A stretch of 64,000 bases of DNA from Thioalkalivibrio sp. ALJ7 (GTDB lineage Bacteria > Pseudomonadota > Gammaproteobacteria > Ectothiorhodospirales > Ectothiorhodospiraceae), in the NCBI RefSeq assembly GCF_000376865.1, contig NZ_AQXQ01000009.1, positions 182,436-246,435 on the forward strand. The letters run 5' to 3'. Positions 54,205 to 63,710 of the stretch are shown here, in pieces (the first letter of the stretch is position 1; each line of letters starts with the position of its first letter). The notes under the pieces were generated by a model. That model was not told where the DNA came from. It ran no database searches and saw nothing but the letters and a program-made list of their open reading frames with translations. Position numbers and translations under genes: made by a program.

Positions 54205-55113
54205 ATGCGGGCGGCTGCAGTGATTCGCGTCACCCTTGAACAGTGGCGCATGCTGCAGGCGGTGGTGGACGCCGGCGGTTTCGCACGGGCAGCCGAACGG
54301 GTGCACAAGAGCCCGTCGAGCATCAACCATGCGGTGCAGAAGCTGGAAGAGCAGCTGGGCGTGGATGTCTTCGAGGTGCAGGGCCGCAAGGCGGTCCTGA
54401 CCCCGGCCGGTAAGGCGCTGCTGCGCCGGGCCGAGCACCTGCTGGAAGAGGCGGCGGAGATCGAGGCCCTGGCGGGTGCGCTCGCGGCCGGGGTGGAGTC
54501 CGAGATTCGTTTGGCGGTCGATCAGCTCCTGCCGCGCGCGCCGGTGATTGGCGCCCTGGAAGCCTTTTCGCGGGCCTATCCAGCCACGCGGATCCAGTTG
54601 CACGAGGTCGTGCTCAGTGGGGGGCCGGACCTGTTGCGCGACGCGGCCGTGGACATCCTGTTGGGTCCGGAGCTTCCGTCCGGCTATCTCGGTAGCTGCC
54701 TGGGCGAGCTGTCGATGGTCTGTGTGGCGCATCCTTCGCATCCGTTGGCGCAGGCGGAGATGCTGCTGACCCGGCGCCATCTCCAGGGACACCGTCAGGT
54801 GGTGGTGCGGGATTCAGGTATCCAGGCCCCCGGCGAGGGCGGCTGGGTGGAGGCCGACCAGCGCTGGACGGTTTCCCACATGGGTACCGCCTGCGAGATC
54901 CTGCGCTCCGGTATCGGTTTTGCCTGGATGCCGGAGGACCGGATCGCCGAGGATCTTGCGGCGGGCCGGCTGGTCGAATTGAACCTGGAGGCTGGTACTC
55001 GGCATCAGGTGCCGTTCTACATCGTGCACGCGGACCGGGATCGTGCCGGCGTGGCCAGCCAGTCCCTGATGGAAGCGCTGGAGCAAGCCTTCCGGGCCGA
55101 TCCCGCTTCCTGA
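54205..55113 (+). CDS. LysR-family transcription regulator
   Basis: A 302-residue LysR protein: an N-terminal winged helix (VTLEQWRMLQAVVDAGGFARAA..., helix KSPSSINHAVQKLEEQLGV) and a periplasmic-binding-like effector domain. It precedes the AsnO gene by 102 bases on the same strand and may control it. ATG 54205 has GAGGAA about 11 bases before it. Effector unknown. Confidence 0.92.
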   Translation: MRAAAVIRVTLEQWRMLQAVVDAGGFARAAERVHKSPSSINHAVQKLEEQLGVDVFEVQGRKAVLTPAGKALLRRAEHLLEEAAEIEALAGALAAGVESEIRLAVDQLLPRAPVIGALEAFSRAYPATRIQLHEVVLSGGPDLLRDAAVDILLGPELPSGYLGSCLGELSMVCVAHPSHPLAQAEMLLTRRHLQGHRQVVVRDSGIQAPGEGGWVEADQRWTVSHMGTACEILRSGIGFAWMPEDRIAEDLAAGRLVELNLEAGTRHQVPFYIVHADRDRAGVASQSLMEALEQAFRADPAS

Positions 55114-55215
55114 CGGGAATTCCCCGGAGGAGCGTGCTCGCACGCGAAGCCCCGGCCCACGTCGGACTTCGGGTGATCGCGCCGAACCCAACAAGAATCA
55201 ACAAGGATCGAACCG

Positions 55216-57000
55216 ATGTGCGGGATCGCAGGAGAATTTGTCTGGGGTGAACACCGGGCCAGCGGCGAGGGCGTGGCCCGCATGCTGCCCTGTCTGGAAC
55301 GACGCGGGCCGGATGCCGATGGCCTGTGGGCCTCCGGGCGGGTGGCCCTGGGTCACCGGCGGCTGTCCATCCTCGACCTGTCGCAACGTGCCCATCAGCC
55401 AATGTTCGACCCGGAGACCGGGTTCGCCCTGGTGTTCAATGGCGCGATCTACAACTTCCGCGCGCTGCGCTCCGAACTGGAAGGCCGCGGCCACCGTTTC
55501 TTCTCCACCGGCGATACCGAGGTCATCCTGCGTGGCTACGCGGAGTGGGGCGAGGGGATCGTCAGTCGCCTCCACGGGATGTTTGCGTTCGCCCTGTTCG
55601 ACGGCAATGCCCAGCGTCTGCTGCTGGCGCGTGATCGTATGGGGATCAAGCCGCTATATCTGGCGCGTATGGGCGACGGGATCCGCTTTGCCTCCAACAC
55701 CCAGGCGCTGCTGGCGGCGGGCGACGTGGACACCGAGCTGGATGCCGAGGCGCTGCACATGCTGTTCTCGCTGCATGCGGTGGTGCCCGCGCCGCGCACC
55801 GTGCTGCGCGGCATCCGCAAGCTGGAGCCAGGACATTACCTGAGCATCGATGCGCGCGGGCAGGAACGGCTACAGCGCTATTGGACACTGTATGCCCACC
55901 GCCCGGAGCCGGTCGTGTCCGACGCCGAGTGGCAGGAGCGTATCGAGCACAGTCTGCGCAGCGCCGTGCGCAAGCGTCTGGAGGTGGCCGATGTGCCGGT
56001 GGGCGTACTACTCTCCGGCGGGCTGGATTCCTCCCTGCTGGTCGCGCTGGCGATGGAGGAGGGGGCACAGGACCTGCGCACCTTCACCGTCGGCTTCGAG
56101 GACCAGCCGGAGGAGAAGGGCTCGGAGTTCGAATACTCCGATCCGGTCGCCGAACGCTATGCCACCGACCACCAGGCGACCCTGATCCCCAACGACCAGG
56201 TCCTGGCCCGGCTGCCGGAGGCCGTCGGCGCGATGGCCGAACCGATGTTCGGTCAGGACGCGGTGGCCTTCTACCTGCTCTCGGAGCAAGTGTCGCAGCA
56301 CGTGAAGGTGGTGCAGTCTGGCCAGGGGGCCGACGAGGTATTCGGCGGCTACTTCTGGTATCCACAGATGGCGGAGGACCGCCACGGCGACTGGGTGGAA
56401 CGCTTCCGCCGCCACTACTTCGACCGCGACCATCCGGAAATGGCCGAGATGCTGCAGCACCCACCGGCCACCGACATCACCGGGGATTGGCTGCGCGAAC
56501 AATTCGCCGAACTCGAGACCGACCGCGCCGGCTCTTTCATCGACGCGGTGCTGGCGCTGGATGTGACTACGCTGATCGTGGATGACCCGGTCAAGCGTGT
56601 GGACAACATGACCATGGCCTTCGGCCTGGAGGCACGGGTCCCGTTCCTGGATCACGAGCTGGTGGAGACCGCCGCCGCGATGCCGCCGCACCTGAAGCTG
56701 GGCGACGGCGGCAAGGACGTGCTGCGCCGCATCGCCCGCGGGCGTCTGCCGGACGCGGTGCTGGACCGGCCCAAGGGCTACTTCCCGGTGCCGGCCCTGA
56801 AGTACGTGCGCGGCGACTTCCTCGAGTTCATGCGCGACATCCTCACCTCGCGCGCCTCGCGCGAGCGCGGGCTGTACCAGCCGGACTACATCGACAAACT
56901 GCTGGACGCCCCCGACCAGTATTTCACCCGCATCCAGGGCTCCAAGCTCTGGCACGCGGCCCTGCTCGAGTACTGGCTGCAGACACACGTGGATCGGTAA
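55216..57000 (+). CDS. asnO: N-acetylglutaminylglutamine amidotransferase (AsnO-type)
   Basis: A 594-residue class II glutamine amidotransferase with Cys2 nucleophile (MCGIAGEF), a glutaminase domain (to about 200) and an asparagine-synthetase synthase domain. The SGGLDSS P-loop lies near residue 270. VDDPVKRVDNMTMAFGLEARVPFLD and KGYFPVPALKYVRG are typical of the AsnO branch that makes the osmolyte N-acetylglutaminylglutamine amide. The usual partner ngg synthetase is not next to it; DUF488 follows 7 bases later. A LysR regulator is upstream. Confidence 0.87.
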   Translation: MCGIAGEFVWGEHRASGEGVARMLPCLERRGPDADGLWASGRVALGHRRLSILDLSQRAHQPMFDPETGFALVFNGAIYNFRALRSELEGRGHRFFSTGDTEVILRGYAEWGEGIVSRLHGMFAFALFDGNAQRLLLARDRMGIKPLYLARMGDGIRFASNTQALLAAGDVDTELDAEALHMLFSLHAVVPAPRTVLRGIRKLEPGHYLSIDARGQERLQRYWTLYAHRPEPVVSDAEWQERIEHSLRSAVRKRLEVADVPVGVLLSGGLDSSLLVALAMEEGAQDLRTFTVGFEDQPEEKGSEFEYSDPVAERYATDHQATLIPNDQVLARLPEAVGAMAEPMFGQDAVAFYLLSEQVSQHVKVVQSGQGADEVFGGYFWYPQMAEDRHGDWVERFRRHYFDRDHPEMAEMLQHPPATDITGDWLREQFAELETDRAGSFIDAVLALDVTTLIVDDPVKRVDNMTMAFGLEARVPFLDHELVETAAAMPPHLKLGDGGKDVLRRIARGRLPDAVLDRPKGYFPVPALKYVRGDFLEFMRDILTSRASRERGLYQPDYIDKLLDAPDQYFTRIQGSKLWHAALLEYWLQTHVDR

Positions 57001-57007
57001 GCGCTGC

Positions 57008-57433
57008 ATGGAACGGGTGCGGATCCGGCGTGTGTACGATCCGGTGAATCCCGACGACGGGTACCGCGTGCTGGTCGACCGCCTGTGGCCGCGGGGGATC
57101 AAGAGATCCGCGCTCGCACTGGACGCCTGGGAGAAAGAGATCGCGCCGTCCTCGGAGCTGCGCCGCTGGTTCGCGCATGACCCGGGTCGCTGGCGCGATT
57201 TCTGCCGCCGTTACCAAAAAGAACTGGAGGCGGCCCCCGAGGCGTGGGCTCGTTTATTGGCGTATACCCTCCATGGTCCCCTGACCCTGCTGACGGCCAC
57301 CCGAGACGTGGACTACAGCCACACGGTGGTGTTGCGTGATCTTCTCGACGCCGAATGGGCCGAGGCAGAACCAGCGGGGGAGCGCGCTTCGCCGGTGTGC
57401 TTTGAACCCGGAAGCGGGAATGACACGGAGTAG
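57008..57433 (+). CDS. DUF488 (YeaO-like) protein
   Basis: A 141-residue protein of the DUF488 family: IRRVYDPVNPDDGYRVLVDRLWPRGIKR, then WFAHDPGRWRDFCRRY and LLTATRDVDYSHTVVLRDLL. The role of the family is not established. Starts 7 bases after asnO, so likely co-transcribed. A C-terminal Glu/Ala-rich tail has no obvious motif. Confidence 0.87.
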   Translation: MERVRIRRVYDPVNPDDGYRVLVDRLWPRGIKRSALALDAWEKEIAPSSELRRWFAHDPGRWRDFCRRYQKELEAAPEAWARLLAYTLHGPLTLLTATRDVDYSHTVVLRDLLDAEWAEAEPAGERASPVCFEPGSGNDTE

Positions 57434-57473
57434 ATCGCTCGGCTCCGTGTCTCCCCGCGCTTCCTGACCGGCG

Positions 57474-59411
57474 TCAGACCTTGAAGCGGTTGACGATTTC
57501 GCGCAGCTGCTCCGACAGCCCGGCCAGGGTCTCGCTGGCCTGACCCATCTGCACGACGTTGGTTGCGTTGTGCTCGGAGACCTCGCTGATCGAGTGGATG
57601 TTGCGGTTGATCTCGTTGGAGGTCGCCGACTGTTCTTCGGCCGCGCTCGCGATTTGACGCGTCATGTCCTCGATCTTCTCGACCGCGGCAACAATCTGTT
57701 CGAGCGATGTGCCCGCCTGGTTGACCTGATCCACACCATCCTGGGCTTGGGTCTGGCTGGCGGCCATCGCCGTTACAGCCTGATCCGCGCGCTTCTGAAC
57801 CGCCTCGATCATCTGCTGAATCTCGGTGATCGATTCCTGGGTGCGGACGGCAAGGTTGCGAACCTCCTCGGCGACCACAGCGAAACCGCGACCATCCTCC
57901 CCGGCGCGCGCCGCCTCGATTGCAGCGTTCAGCGCCAGCAGATTGGTCTGGTCAGCAACGTTGTTGATGACCTGCAGGATCTCGCCGATGTTGTCGCTGT
58001 CGCCCTTGAGTGCGGTGATGACTTCCGCGGTGCTCTGGATCTCGTTCGACAGCTTGTTGATCGAGGTGACCGACGCGCTTACCACGTTGCGGCCACTCTG
58101 GGCCTGTTCCGTGGTCTCTCGCACGACATCTGCCGTGCTCTGACTGTTCCGGGCGACCTCCTCGACGGTTGCAGTCATCTCGTTGATCGCCGCGGCCGCG
58201 TCACTGAGCTGGGCGTTCTGACGGTTTACACCCTTGTCGGTTTCTTCGTTGATGTGCGAAAGCTCGGTGGCGGCCGAGGCCACTTCCTCCGCATGTCCGC
58301 GGACGTTGCCGATCAATTCGCGCAGGCGCGACTGCATGGTGGCGATGGCCGCAAGCAGCGAGGAGTTATCCCCCTTGCGCAGCTGAATCGGGACGGTCAT
58401 GTCGCCTTCCGATACCTGGCGGACGATGTTCGAGGCGTAGGCGGGGTCGCCCCCCAGCGTGCGCAGGACGTTGCGGATCACGCCGAGGCTGATCAGCGAG
58501 GCAACGATAAGGATGACGATAGTGAGGCCGACCACCAACCACAGTGCGCGTTGCAGTTCGGCCAGTGCGATCCCTTCGTCGAGCTCCATCAGCAGGCCCC
58601 AGCCGAGCAGGGGGATGTCGGTGTAGCTGCCGATCACTGCGGTGCCGATCGCGTTCTCGTAACGCCCAACGCCGCTGTCACCGGCAGCGATGGCCTGTGC
58701 GGCACGAGTGTCGATCGCCCGGTCAGTATCGGGGGCTGAGCCAACGGGTGTGACGGGGCGGCGGTCGCGGTCCACCAGGTAGATTTCGGAACCTTCGCCA
58801 AGATCGATTGCGTTGACCCGATCGAAGATCGCGTCGAGCTGCACGGCGCCCCGCATTACGGCGATGGGTTCGCCATCCGCCCCCTCAATCGGGATCGCGA
58901 CGGTACTGACCCGGTTGCCCGTCGCGCGGGAAACCACCGGCCGCGAGAAGGTGTCCTCCCCACTGATCGCGCTTTGGAACCATGCCCGGTCGGGCACATT
59001 GAAATCGTTCGCCTCCTCGCGGCTGAGGACGTGCGCTTGGCCGTCGAAGGACACTCCTACCTCGCCCATGCCGTCGGCGTTCACGACAAAGATCGTGTCG
59101 TATTCGCCGCGCAGCGTGGCGATCTGTTCGAGCAGGTGCTCGAGTTCATCAAGGTCCATCTCGCGCGCTGCATCGAGGCCTGCCAGATAGCGCATTTCGT
59201 CCTGGCGCCCGATGAGCCATTCATTGAAGGACTGGGCGTTGGATTCGCCCATTGCGTGAAGCCGGTCGATGGTCGCGTCGGTGTAGGAAGCCCGGTATTG
59301 CAAGAAGATGAGGGTGGCAACGATGAGGATCGCGCCTACGATAAGAGAAAGGATCATCAGCGTCAGGCGGGTGCCGAAGCCGGCTCTGGACAGGGGATTC
59401 AGGGATCTCAT
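57474..59411 (-). CDS. Methyl-accepting chemotaxis protein with dCache-type sensor
   Basis: A 645-residue receptor: helix at 14-35, a periplasmic sensing domain of about 245 residues ([47 protein letters not shown]; dCache_1-like, likely amino acids or other small ligands), a second helix near 290-315, a HAMP domain, then a long signalling coiled coil with tip [29 protein letters not shown]. It ends in NRFKV without a CheR pentapeptide. ATG 59411 follows AAGG. An AT-rich stretch upstream (59500-59540) likely holds the promoter. Confidence 0.94.
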   Translation of the reverse strand: MRSLNPLSRAGFGTRLTLMILSLIVGAILIVATLIFLQYRASYTDATIDRLHAMGESNAQSFNEWLIGRQDEMRYLAGLDAAREMDLDELEHLLEQIATLRGEYDTIFVVNADGMGEVGVSFDGQAHVLSREEANDFNVPDRAWFQSAISGEDTFSRPVVSRATGNRVSTVAIPIEGADGEPIAVMRGAVQLDAIFDRVNAIDLGEGSEIYLVDRDRRPVTPVGSAPDTDRAIDTRAAQAIAAGDSGVGRYENAIGTAVIGSYTDIPLLGWGLLMELDEGIALAELQRALWLVVGLTIVILIVASLISLGVIRNVLRTLGGDPAYASNIVRQVSEGDMTVPIQLRKGDNSSLLAAIATMQSRLRELIGNVRGHAEEVASAATELSHINEETDKGVNRQNAQLSDAAAAINEMTATVEEVARNSQSTADVVRETTEQAQSGRNVVSASVTSINKLSNEIQSTAEVITALKGDSDNIGEILQVINNVADQTNLLALNAAIEAARAGEDGRGFAVVAEEVRNLAVRTQESITEIQQMIEAVQKRADQAVTAMAASQTQAQDGVDQVNQAGTSLEQIVAAVEKIEDMTRQIASAAEEQSATSNEINRNIHSISEVSEHNATNVVQMGQASETLAGLSEQLREIVNRFKV

Positions 59412-59611
59412 CGCGTTGGCCTTCCATATCGCTGTTGTATTTGTCGGTCTACAAGCAGATCCGCCTCTGCGATGCAACCGTTACAGGGGGTAGCGGCACA
59501 CTAATAGGCTTTTTTAGAGCATTTTAGGAATTTTTCTTGTGGCAACCGTTGACAGCGTGCCGGTGCGGGCGGGCGTCCCGACAATCGAGGCGCTTCATCC
59601 TGCTTCGGGCT

Positions 59612-59758
59612 TTATTCGTTGCGAAACAAGGTTGCGAAGGGTCCGTGGAGGGTCTCGCGCCACAACAGGATGATCGCGACGTAGAGGTAGGCCGGCATGA
59701 GGATCTCGAGGCCTTCCTCGAGGCGAGGAAACAGCCCGCTGGGGTGCGCCAATTCCAC
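59612..59758 (-). pseudogene. C-terminal remnant of a membrane protein
   Basis: From GTG 59758 to TAA 59612-59614 the minus strand encodes 48 residues with a helix-like stretch (ILMPAYLYVAIILLWRETLH) and a tidy C-terminus (GPFATLFRNE). In-frame stop lies just upstream. Reads like the tail of a larger membrane protein whose front is lost at the junction with the AsnO remnant. No family recognised. Confidence 0.45.
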
Positions 59759-59981
59759 GCCGAAGGGCTACTTCCCGGTGTCGGCGCTCAAATCACGTGC
59801 GCAGCGACTTCCACGAGTTCATGCGGGGCATCCCCAGCTTGCGCGAGCGCGGGCTGTACAGCCGGCCTACATTGACAGGCTGCTGGACACACCCGGCCAG
59901 AACTTCACCCGCATTCAGGGCTTCAAGCTGTGGCACGCGGCCTTGCGCGAATACTGCCTGCAGACCCACTTGGATGCGTGA
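59755..59981 (+). pseudogene. C-terminal fragment of a second AsnO-type gene
   Basis: The plus strand recalls the end of asnO (56768-57000): PKGYFPV, then after a frameshift FHEFMRGIP, RERGLYS and, in another frame, YIDRLLDTPGQNFTRIQGF and KLWHAALREYCLQTHLDA before TGA. At least two frameshifts and several substitutions separate it from the intact copy. Only the last quarter of the domain remains. Confidence 0.8.
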
Positions 59982-59996
59982 TCAATGGGCGTATAG

Positions 59997-60266
59997 CACC
60001 ACCAAGCACACGAAGGCACGAAGAAGGTCCAGGGCGGGTTGCACCACGGAGCACAGGACAAAGTCGTTGATTGGCTTGCAGCTGAAGTACGTGCCAAACA
60101 CATCGAGCTGCATTGGGGGTGAACCCCTTTAGATGGGCTATTCCCGCCCATGACGCTCGCGCCCTTCACCCGAAATGCCTCGACCCGCCTCCGTGTACTC
60201 CGTGTCCTCTGTGGTTAATCCACTCTTGACCTTGACCTTCTTCGTACCTTCGTGTGCTTCGTGGTG
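59997..60266. repeat. Imperfect inverted-repeat element with CACGAAG-type arms
   Basis: Left arm 59997-60033 and right arm 60230-60266 are inverted copies of about 37 bases with a few mismatches (core AAGCACACGAAGG, ACGAAGAAGGTC). A second nested pair of the CCACGGAG/CTCTGTGG type (near 60043 and 60206) lies inside. Repeats of this kind recur between genes in many proteobacteria, with unknown function. This fills the gap between the AsnO remnant and moaB. Confidence 0.7.
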
Positions 60267-60281
60267 AAATCCGAATTTCCC

Positions 60282-60818
60282 TCAGGACTCTTTCAGGCGC
60301 GGCATCAGCATCGTCAGGTTGCAGGGCATGGTGCGGTCGTCCAGTTGGGCCTGGATGATGCGGTCCCAGGCGGTGCGGCAGGCGCCGGTGGAGCCGGGCA
60401 GCACGAACAGGTAGGTGCCGTTGGCCACCCCCGACAGGGCGCGGGACTGCAGGCTGGAGGTGCCGATCTCTTCATAGGACAGCATGCGGAACAGCTCGCC
60501 GAAGCCCTCGATGGTCTTGTCCAGAAGCACCGAAGCGGCCTCCGGGGTGCCGTCACGACCGGTGATGCCGGTGCCGCCGGTGGTGATCACCGCGTCGATC
60601 TCGGGATCGGCGATCCAGCGCGAGAGCTCCGCGCGTATGGCGTAGATGTCGTCCTTCACGATCCCGCGATCGGCCAGGCGGTGGCCGGCACCCTCGAGGC
60701 GTTCCACGAGGGCATCGCCGGAGCGGTCCTCCGCCAGTTCGCGGCTGTCGGAGACGGTCAGGACGGCGATGTTCAGCGGGGTGGTGACAGGGGAGGTATC
60801 CGGCGCGGAAGCGGTCAT
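60282..60818 (-). CDS. moaB: Molybdenum cofactor biosynthesis protein B
   Basis: A 178-residue MoaB/Mog fold. Motifs: [39 protein letters not shown] and [19 protein letters not shown]. It binds molybdopterin and takes part in cofactor adenylylation. ATG 60818 follows AGGA; an in-frame ATG 11 codons upstream is less well placed. It is divergent from rluB. No other mo genes are seen in the window. Confidence 0.92.
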   Translation of the reverse strand: MTASAPDTSPVTTPLNIAVLTVSDSRELAEDRSGDALVERLEGAGHRLADRGIVKDDIYAIRAELSRWIADPEIDAVITTGGTGITGRDGTPEAASVLLDKTIEGFGELFRMLSYEEIGTSSLQSRALSGVANGTYLFVLPGSTGACRTAWDRIIQAQLDDRTMPCNLTMLMPRLKES

Positions 60819-60877
60819 GGCAACGTCCTGTTGGTGTATCGTGGCGCCCATCTTAATGAGTTGCTGGAGTTCCGGGA

Positions 60878-61867
60878 ATGTCGGAGCGGGTACAGAAGGT
60901 CCTTGCGGCGCGGGGGCTGGGTTCGCGGCGCGAGATCGAGGGCTGGATCGAGCGCGGCGAAGTGCAGGTGAACAACCGCACGGTGAAGCTGGGCGACCAG
61001 GTCGGCGAAGGCGACGTGATCCGCGTGCGCGGGCGTGTAGTGCGGCAGCCGGATTACCCCCATCGCTGGATTGTGTATCACAAGCCGGTGGGCGAGATCT
61101 GCAGTCGTTCCGACCCGGAGGGGCGGCGGCCGGTGTTCGCGAGCCTGCCCCGGCTCAAGGGGCAGCGCTGGGTGGGGGTGGGCCGCCTGGACCTGAATAC
61201 CTCCGGCCTGCTGCTGTTCACCACCGATGGTGAGCTGGCGAACCGGCTGATGCACCCGAGCATGGCCATGGAGCGCGAGTACGCGGTGCGAGTGCTGGGC
61301 GAGGTGCCCGAGGCCACGCTGACCATGCTGCGCGAGGGTGTGGAACTGGAAGACGGTGCGGCGCGGTTCGATAGCCTGCAGGAGCAGGGCGGAGAGGGCG
61401 CGAATCACTGGTATCACGTGATCGTCAGCGAGGGGCGCAACCGGCTGGTACGACGCCTGTGGGATGCGGTCGGGGTGACCGTCAGCCGCTTGATCCGGGT
61501 GCGCTACGGGCCGGTGGTCCTTGGGCGGGGCCTGAAGACCGGCGCTGTGCGCAATCTGGAGCCGCGCGAGGTGGCGGGGCTGTACGAGGCGGTGGAGTTG
61601 CCGCTTCCGGAAGCGGTGCGACCGCGCGGTCGTGGCGGGCCACGCCGCGATAAGCGCCCGGACAGTCGGTCTGGGCAGCCCGGCAAGAAAGCGCCTGTGC
61701 GCAAGTCACGCAATAGCCGCGCGGCCCGCGAGGATGGCTGGAGTTCGTCGGCCCCGAAGAAATCCGGCAAGCCGGACAGCGGACGGCGGGGCACAAAGCC
61801 CGCAAGTGGCCGCTCGGGCAGCAAGCCGGCGGGGGGCGGGAAGCCGGGCGGCCGTCGCCAGCGGTAG
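60878..61867 (+). CDS. rluB: 23S rRNA pseudouridine(2605) synthase
   Basis: A 329-residue RluB: an S4 RNA-binding domain (residues 2-50, RVQKVLAARGLGSRREIEGWI), a pseudouridine synthase domain with catalytic Asp in GRLDLNTSGLLLFT and KPVGEICSRSDPEGR, and a long basic disordered tail (residues 245-329) rich in Arg/Gly/Ser/Lys. It modifies U2605 of 23S rRNA. The next gene starts 7 bases after its stop. Confidence 0.93.
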   Translation: MSERVQKVLAARGLGSRREIEGWIERGEVQVNNRTVKLGDQVGEGDVIRVRGRVVRQPDYPHRWIVYHKPVGEICSRSDPEGRRPVFASLPRLKGQRWVGVGRLDLNTSGLLLFTTDGELANRLMHPSMAMEREYAVRVLGEVPEATLTMLREGVELEDGAARFDSLQEQGGEGANHWYHVIVSEGRNRLVRRLWDAVGVTVSRLIRVRYGPVVLGRGLKTGAVRNLEPREVAGLYEAVELPLPEAVRPRGRGGPRRDKRPDSRSGQPGKKAPVRKSRNSRAAREDGWSSSAPKKSGKPDSGRRGTKPASGRSGSKPAGGGKPGGRRQR

Positions 61868-61873
61868 CGCCGC

Positions 61874-62512
61874 ATGCGGATTCGTGAGCTGCTGGAGGCC
61901 TTGCGCGCGGAGTACGGCGACCTGCAGTGGTGGCCGGCGGATACCGCGTTCGAGGTGATGGTCGGTGCGGTACTGACGCAGAACACCAGTTGGACGAACG
62001 TCGAGAAGGCGCTGGCCAATCTGCGCGCCATCGACGCGCTGTCACCGGACGGGCTGATGGCCTTGGGCCAGGAGGAACTGGCCGGGTACATCCGCCCCAG
62101 TGGCTATTTCAACGTCAAGGCGGATCGTTTGCGCCACCTGCTGGCATTTCTGGACGAGGCCGGTGGTGTGGAGGGTCTGGCATCGCTTGAGACCGATGCG
62201 CTGCGCGCTGCGTTGCTGGCGGTAAAGGGCGTGGGGCCGGAGACCGCCGACGATATCGTGCTGTATGCCTTCAACCGGCCCGTATTCGTGGTGGATGCCT
62301 ACACCCGGCGCCTGTTCGAGCGCCTGGAAATCCCGCAGGCGCGTGACCAATACGACCGCTTGCGCGCCCAGGTGGAGGCCGAGGTGGGCCCCGATGTCGC
62401 AGCACTGAACGACCTTCACGCGCTGATCGTGGAGCATGGCAAGGAGCGTTGCCGACCGCGGCCGCGTTGCGAGGGCTGTCCGCTGCAGGGCCGCTGTTCC
62501 TATCCCGGTTGA
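61874..62512 (+). CDS. Endonuclease III-related HhH-GPD protein (COG2231-like)
   Basis: A 212-residue helix-hairpin-helix DNA glycosylase. HhH is AVKGVGPETADDIVLYA, catalytic Asp in FVVDAYTRR, and a C-terminal 4Fe-4S cluster set C-x6-C-x2-C-x5-C (CRPRPRCEGCPLQGRC). The Lys used by endonuclease III (as in GVGRKTA) is Glu here (GPETA), so it may act as a monofunctional glycosylase or bind damaged DNA. It follows rluB closely (likely one operon). Confidence 0.85.
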   Translation: MRIRELLEALRAEYGDLQWWPADTAFEVMVGAVLTQNTSWTNVEKALANLRAIDALSPDGLMALGQEELAGYIRPSGYFNVKADRLRHLLAFLDEAGGVEGLASLETDALRAALLAVKGVGPETADDIVLYAFNRPVFVVDAYTRRLFERLEIPQARDQYDRLRAQVEAEVGPDVAALNDLHALIVEHGKERCRPRPRCEGCPLQGRCSYPG

Positions 62513-62568
62513 CGCGCTGTTCGCGTAACCGGAACCTCTACGTTTGTCGATGGGCCAGGGAGGTCTGA

Positions 62569-62784
62569 ATGCGGTACGTCTACACGTTTCTGATTCTTCT
62601 TTTCGTCACGGTGGTGGCGATTTTCGCGATCCAGAATCTGCGTCTGGTCACGCTCAACTTCCTGACCCTGCATGTGACCATGCCGCTCTCGTTGTTGATT
62701 GTCGGGATCTATTTGTTGGGCCTGGTATCCGGCGGCGCCCTGGTGGCCTTGATTAAGCGCTGGATTCGTGGCGCCAGTCGCTAA
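62569..62784 (+). CDS. lapA: LapA-domain (DUF1049) small membrane protein
   Basis: A 71-residue protein with two helices (FLILLFVTVVAIFAIQN, LSLLIVGIYLLGLVSGGALVA) and a typical basic tail. LapA/YciS assembles lipopolysaccharide-control complexes in E. coli, usually with LapB; no lapB is next to it. AGGGAGG precedes ATG 62569 at ideal distance. Confidence 0.8.
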   Translation: MRYVYTFLILLFVTVVAIFAIQNLRLVTLNFLTLHVTMPLSLLIVGIYLLGLVSGGALVALIKRWIRGASR

Positions 62785-62820
62785 GAGGGGGCGAGTCGGG
62801 TAGCGCGCCGGCTACCCCCC

Positions 62821-63081
62821 GTGAACGGGTCTGTGCTCCGCCGTCAGCCCTTAGTGGTGATGGTGCTGGTGCAGCTGTTCGGGATCCCGCTTTGGATTTC
62901 GGTCAATGGTGTCGGGCTGTCGCCGCAGCAGGCGCTGGGCTGGACGCCGGTCGAGATCGGGTGGCGGACCGGCTCGCTATGGGCTGATGGCGGTGTATGG
63001 GTGCCCTGGCTGTTATTGCCCGGACCGCTCCTGGGATCGTGGGCATTGAGCCGGTTGTCGGCACCTCGCGCCCGTTTCTGA
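62821..63081 (+). CDS. Small membrane protein of unknown function
   Basis: An 86-residue protein with two hydrophobic segments (PLVVMVLVQLFGIPLWISVN and VWVPWLLLPGPLLGSWAL). Start is GTG 62821. It resembles no named family, and the Shine-Dalgarno signal is weak, so the call rests on length and hydrophobic pattern. It ends 34 bases before the GGDEF gene on the opposite strand. Confidence 0.5.
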   Translation: MNGSVLRRQPLVVMVLVQLFGIPLWISVNGVGLSPQQALGWTPVEIGWRTGSLWADGGVWVPWLLLPGPLLGSWALSRLSAPRARF

Positions 63082-63115
63082 GCCGGTGCACCGAGGAGTA
63101 CGGTGACGCACTTGA

Positions 63116-63710
63116 TCAACCCGCACTGACTTGGTCGCGTCCGGCGGCCTTGGCCTGATAAAGCCGTTCATCGGCGCGATCGATCAGGCTCTCGGGCGTC
63201 AAGGTTTCCGGGTCGCATTCGCCGGACCAGGCGAGGCCGGCACTTACCGTGAAGGGCAGCGTTTCACCCTCGAATACCGGGGTGAGCTTGCGCGAGGCCT
63301 TGACGATCCGCTCCACCGCCTGGGTGGCGGCCGTGCGGTCGGTGTGGGTCAGTATGACGATGAATTCCTCTCCCCCAAAGCGCGCTACGACATCGAAGCT
63401 GCGATGCTCCTGACGGAGCAGATCGGCGAATTCGCGCAGGACCTGGTCGCCCGCGAGGTGCCCGCGGGTGTCGTTCAGCGTCTTGAAATGGTCCAGGTCC
63501 AACACCGCAAGGGCGAAGTCATCACCATGGCGCTGGTACTCCTGCAGTAACTCGTTGAGGCGTTCCATCAGGTAGCGACGGTTGTACAGCCCGGTCAGGG
63601 GGTCGATCAGGCCCAGGTCGCGTAGCTGGGTCTCCAGCTGGTTTTTCTGCAGGGCTTCGGCGATCAGATTGCCGAGGACCAGGAGGCGGTCGCTTTGGTC
63701 CTCACGCCAC
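63116..63710 (-). pseudogene. GGDEF diguanylate cyclase gene interrupted by an IS481-family element
   Basis: The last 198 codons of a GGDEF protein. Reading from the IS boundary: the end of a GAF-like domain (REDQSDRLLVLGNLIAEAL), then LIDPLTGLYNRRYL, active site FGGEEFIVIL with an intact I-site RSFD, to TGA. The upstream part is cut at 63710 and would continue beyond the IS, outside the window. The interruption should abolish a full-length product. Confidence 0.88.
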
